The position numbers were made by a program, and so were the translations under genes. Shown here piece after piece: positions 61,186-64,000 of a DNA stretch of 64,000 nucleotides. The stretch's first letter is position 1. Each line of letters opens with the position of its first letter. The notes below the pieces were generated by a model. It saw only the letters and a program-made list of their open reading frames with translations. It was not told the DNA's origin and did no database searches. The DNA is from Anaerovibrio sp. RM50. GTDB taxonomy: Bacteria; Bacillota; Negativicutes; Selenomonadales; Selenomonadaceae. The stretch is taken from positions 186,001-250,000 of the forward strand of contig NZ_JHWV01000005.1 in NCBI RefSeq assembly GCF_000622005.1, in the 5' to 3' direction.

Positions 61186-61956
61186 ATGTTTGTTAGGTTT
61201 CTGGAAATAATTGGTGCTTCAGTTCTGGAGCTGTTATATTTTATCGGCGACGTTATGCTGCTCTTTATTGGGGCCGTAAAACAGATGCCTGTGAAAATCC
61301 GTCCGGGCCACGTCATCCACCAGATGTCCCATCTGGGGGTGGACACCTTGCCTATAGTGTCCCTTACCATGATGTTTACAGGCATGGTTATGACATTGCA
61401 GGTGGCCAACGAATTCATCAAAATGGGTGCCGAGTCCACCGTAGGTGGAATTATAGCCATTGCCATTGGACGCGAGTTGGGCCCCGTACTGGTGGGGGTC
61501 GTGGCGGCAGGCCGCGTGGGCTCTGCCATGACGGCGGAAATCAGCACCATGAAGGTAACGGAGCAGATTGATGCCCTGCGGGTTATGGGAACAAATCCCC
61601 TGGGGTATCTTGTGGTGCCCCGGATGCTGGCCTGTATGATAATGGTTCCCTTGCTCACTGTCTACGGCGATGTTATTGGCGTTGTGGGGGGCTGGGGAGT
61701 AGCAAAATACTATTCCGGCATATCTTCCTACGTATATGTTAATTCCATTCCCGAATATGCAGTGCTGAACGATCTCACCGGCGGTCTCATAAAGGCCGTG
61801 GTCTTTGGTGTGGTTATTGCGGTTTTGGGCTGTTATTACGGCATGAAGGCCCCTGAGGGGGCCGAGGGTGTTGGCAAGGCCACCACCAAGTCCGTGGTAA
61901 GCGCCATTGTGGTTATTTTCATGTTAAATGTACTGCTTTCCATGGTACTGTATTAA
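61186..61956 (+). CDS. mlaE: MlaE-family phospholipid transport permease
   Basis: Inner-membrane permease of the Mla/MCE lipid transporter, 256 residues with five to six helices. It shows HLGVDTLPIVSLTMMFTGMV, TLQVANEFIKMGAESTVGGI, IAIGRELGPVLVGVVAAGRV, GSAMTAEISTMKVTEQIDAL and PRMLACMIMVPLLTVYGDVI. All are MlaE signatures. It starts the mlaE-mlaF-mlaD unit and moves lipids between inner membrane and outer envelope. Confidence 0.95.
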   Translation: MFVRFLEIIGASVLELLYFIGDVMLLFIGAVKQMPVKIRPGHVIHQMSHLGVDTLPIVSLTMMFTGMVMTLQVANEFIKMGAESTVGGIIAIAIGRELGPVLVGVVAAGRVGSAMTAEISTMKVTEQIDALRVMGTNPLGYLVVPRMLACMIMVPLLTVYGDVIGVVGGWGVAKYYSGISSYVYVNSIPEYAVLNDLTGGLIKAVVFGVVIAVLGCYYGMKAPEGAEGVGKATTKSVVSAIVVIFMLNVLLSMVLY

Positions 61957-61975
61957 CTGATGGTGGAGAGGTTCC

Positions 61976-62716
61976 ATGATTAAAATCGAAAACGTATCCA
62001 TGTCCTTTGGGGACAAGAAGGTACTGGACAACATAAATCTGGAAATAAAGGACGGGGAAACCCTGGCCATTATTGGTGGCTCCGGCTCCGGCAAGAGTAC
62101 ATTGCTGCGGCTGATGATTGGCCTTGACCGCCCAACCAGCGGAAAAATCTGGCTGGGGGACAAGGATATTGCCCACATGCCGGAAAAGGAGCTGGATGAA
62201 ATTCGCCTCCACATGGGCATGGTTTTCCAGTATTCAGCCCTCTTTGATTCCATGACTGTGGGGGATAATGTGGCCTTTGGCTTAAGGGAGCATACTGACT
62301 ACAGCGAGGAAAAAATAGCGGAGATAGTTAAAGAGAAGCTGGATGTGGTGGGACTGCCGAATACGGAGACCATGATGCCAGGGGAGCTTTCCGGCGGTAT
62401 GAAGAAGCGTGTAAGTCTGGCCAGGGCAATCGCCTTTGGCCCTGAAATTATATTTTACGATGAGCCCAGCTCCGGTCTTGACCCCATTATGACGGACAAG
62501 ATTGATGAGCTGATTATTTCCACCCAGAAGCGTCTGGGGGTAACCTCGGTGGTGGTAACCCACGATATGGAAAGTGCAATTCATATTGCTGACAGAATCG
62601 CCATGATTTACGAGGGAAAGCTTATTGCAACCGATACAGTGGATAATTTCCGCAGGATAGAGGATCCGCGGGTCAGGGCATTTTTACGTGGCCTGTATAT
62701 TGGCAAGGAGGCATAG
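61976..62716 (+). CDS. mlaF: MlaF-family phospholipid transport ATPase
   Basis: ABC ATPase partner of MlaE. It has Walker A IIGGSGSGKSTLLRLMIGLD, Q-loop GMVFQYSALFDSMTVGDNVA, signature LSGGMKKRVSLARAIAFGPE, Walker B IIFYDEPSSGLDPIMTDKID and the H-loop VVTHDMESAIHIADRI. The SGGMKKR form of the signature is typical of MlaF/MceG. The length of 246 residues fits. GGTGGAGAGG precedes the ATG. No separate mlaB STAS gene lies here. Confidence 0.95.
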   Translation: MIKIENVSMSFGDKKVLDNINLEIKDGETLAIIGGSGSGKSTLLRLMIGLDRPTSGKIWLGDKDIAHMPEKELDEIRLHMGMVFQYSALFDSMTVGDNVAFGLREHTDYSEEKIAEIVKEKLDVVGLPNTETMMPGELSGGMKKRVSLARAIAFGPEIIFYDEPSSGLDPIMTDKIDELIISTQKRLGVTSVVVTHDMESAIHIADRIAMIYEGKLIATDTVDNFRRIEDPRVRAFLRGLYIGKEA

Positions 62717-62718
62717 GG

Positions 62719-63996
62719 GTGAATACAGAGGTTAAGGTTGGTGCCTTTACAGTGGGGGGCTTGGCCCTGGTAATGGCAGTGTTTGTGTTTTTGACCAATT
62801 TCAGTTTTGGGGGAGACAAAAGCTATAATCTTTACGTTAATTTCGGCCAGGCCATAGGCCTGACACCGGGCAATGCTGTGGCTTATGCGGGGGTGACTGT
62901 GGGCAGCGTGGAGGTTATCAGCCCAAATGGCCCCGGTGTTTTGGTGAAGGTAAAAATTCAGGATGATGTGAAAATTCCGAGAAAATCCGCCTTTATCATT
63001 ACCTCCAACGGTGTAATGGGGGCCAAGTTCGTAAATATCCAGCCAGCTCCCGACAGTGATTTGAACGATTGCTATCAGCCCGAGGATTATGTGGAAGGCC
63101 AGGGGGAAACTGGCATTGACAACGTAATGGAGGGGGTAAGTGCGGCCCTTGACCAGGTCCATGAGCTGCTGGCCAATCTGAATGATATTATTGGGGATAA
63201 TGAAACCAAGACTGCATTGAAGGATATTTCACTTAATATGCGTGAAGTGACGGAAAACATGAAGGTTATGACCGCCAGCCTTGCTGATGTTACAGTGAGC
63301 TCCCAGGAGGATATCCGCAATATGGCCCGTAATCTCAATTTGATGACTGCAAGCTTGACCCGCAGTGCCAACAGCGTGGAGTCCATGATAAATACCTTCA
63401 GCGGTGACGGGGCCACGGCGGAGAATCTTAAGCTGGCAGTAAATAATTTGTCTGAGGCCAGTGTGCGCCTTAACAATATGGCCAAGTCCCTGGAGGGGGT
63501 AGTAACTGACCCACAGGTGGCAGATGATTTGAAGCAGACCATTCACAATACCAGGAATCTTACGGAAAGAGCCGATAACATGATGAACAAGATTTCCAGC
63601 ATCAAGGTGGGTGGCGGTCTGGAAACCATGTACAGTGGCGGCAAACACGACTGGTCCAGTAATATGGACATTGGTCTTTACAGCGGCAACAGCTACGGCA
63701 AAATCGGTGTTTCCGATATTGGCCGTGATAATTATTTCAACCTTCAGGGGGGCACCCGCTCCGGTATGTTCGGGGCCCATGGAGGCATTATTGACAGTAA
63801 GGCAGGTCTGGGCATAGATCTTTTCGGGGGCGACAAGGTTCAGCTTTCCGTGGATGCCTACGACCCAAATGAGTTTAAGCTCCGTTCCCGCCTTTCCTTT
63901 GAGGTGGCCCCTGACACCTATCTCTTTACCCAGGTGAATGACATTAATCGCAGCAGAACCAGGGCAACCTACTTCGGTTTGCGCCGAAGCTTCTAA
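62719..63996 (+). CDS. mlaD: MlaD with MCE domain and C-terminal beta-barrel-like domain
   Basis: A lipid-binding partner of MlaEF, 425 residues, much longer than the usual 180. It has an N-terminal anchor helix (VGGLALVMAVFVFLTNFSFG) and an MCE domain at about 38-115 (YVNFGQAIGLTPGNAVAYAG, then FIITSNGVMGAKFVNIQPAP). A helical stalk with Met/Asn/Leu heptads follows (about 135-295). The last 125 residues alternate polar and aromatic residues (NMDIGLYSGNSYGKIGVSDI, then TYLFTQVNDINRSRTRATYF) and end in RRSF, like an outer-membrane barrel. It starts with GTG at 62719 after AAGGAGG. The same layout is known from Veillonella, where it bridges both membranes. Confidence 0.92.
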   Translation: MNTEVKVGAFTVGGLALVMAVFVFLTNFSFGGDKSYNLYVNFGQAIGLTPGNAVAYAGVTVGSVEVISPNGPGVLVKVKIQDDVKIPRKSAFIITSNGVMGAKFVNIQPAPDSDLNDCYQPEDYVEGQGETGIDNVMEGVSAALDQVHELLANLNDIIGDNETKTALKDISLNMREVTENMKVMTASLADVTVSSQEDIRNMARNLNLMTASLTRSANSVESMINTFSGDGATAENLKLAVNNLSEASVRLNNMAKSLEGVVTDPQVADDLKQTIHNTRNLTERADNMMNKISSIKVGGGLETMYSGGKHDWSSNMDIGLYSGNSYGKIGVSDIGRDNYFNLQGGTRSGMFGAHGGIIDSKAGLGIDLFGGDKVQLSVDAYDPNEFKLRSRLSFEVAPDTYLFTQVNDINRSRTRATYFGLRRSF

Positions 63997-64000
63997 AATT

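Noticed and set aside
1-64000. CRISPR arrays, tRNA and rRNA genes, replication origin
   Set aside because: I looked for regular spaced repeats, cloverleaf-like stretches and rRNA cores while reading and saw none; a tRNAscan or CRISPR search was not possible.

Overview
The window looks like the chromosome of a Gram-negative-type (diderm) Firmicute of the class Negativicutes, most likely Selenomonadaceae (Selenomonas/Anaerovibrio-like; the genus is an inference). The evidence is an SLH-domain outer-membrane porin of the Mep45/OmpM type (45.8-47.1 kb), an mreB/mbl-flgF-flgG gene order known from Firmicutes beside flagellar P- and L-ring genes that only diderms need, and an MlaE-MlaF-MlaD set whose MlaD ends in a beta-barrel-like domain. 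Nearly all genes are on the + strand, in tight operons with strong GGAGG-type ribosome sites.

Region 1 (1-14.1 kb) is AT-rich and is a surface-glycan (O-antigen, capsule or flagellin glycan) locus. It holds an ABC flippase cut by the window edge, a UDP-sugar dehydrogenase, glycosyltransferases, a cupin and DegT aminotransferases. It also holds a nonulosonic-acid-like set (PseB-type dehydratase, CMP-sugar transferase, aminotransferase, NeuB-type synthase) followed by a YdcF-like protein and an orphan protein. Region 2 (14.1-17.4 kb) is a scar of nested insertion-sequence remnants (IS256, IS21, IS256, then a nearly whole IS3 element, then a second IS256 piece on the - strand). Region 3 (17.4-27.2 kb) is one long run: WecE aminotransferase, ATP-grasp ligase, amidohydrolase, methyltransferase, class I aminotransferase, a polyprenyl-phosphate glycosyltransferase, two half-size EmrE/ArnE-F-type transporters, an acyltransferase and a GtrC-like polytopic protein. 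Together they suggest a machine that makes, flips and attaches an unusual N-acylated or methylated amino sugar, and this is the best candidate here for an undescribed system.

Region 4 (27.4-31.8 kb) holds a fused heptose-type nucleotidyltransferase/phosphatase, then wreckage of two toxin-antitoxin modules (VapC; MNT/HEPN) and an IS21 end, then a DUF4143 ATPase and an AraC regulator. Region 5 (31.9-43.4 kb) has a visibly higher GC content and is the housekeeping sugar-nucleotide block: gmd-fcl-manC-vanZ-manA (GDP-mannose/GDP-fucose), galU-galE, ychF, and rfbABDC (dTDP-rhamnose). These feed the glycan genes to the left.

Region 6 (43.4-64 kb) is core chromosome: a DUF951 protein, a CHASE-like sensor, a secreted protein, the SLH porin with a structured leader, a REC-GGDEF-EAL protein, sucCD, mreB/mbl, flgF, flgG, flgA, flgH, flgI, flgJ, an AMIN/phosphodiester-glycosidase protein, an S55 (SpoIVB-like) protein, and mlaE-mlaF-mlaD. 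It is an envelope and motility region. No rRNA, tRNA or CRISPR array was seen.
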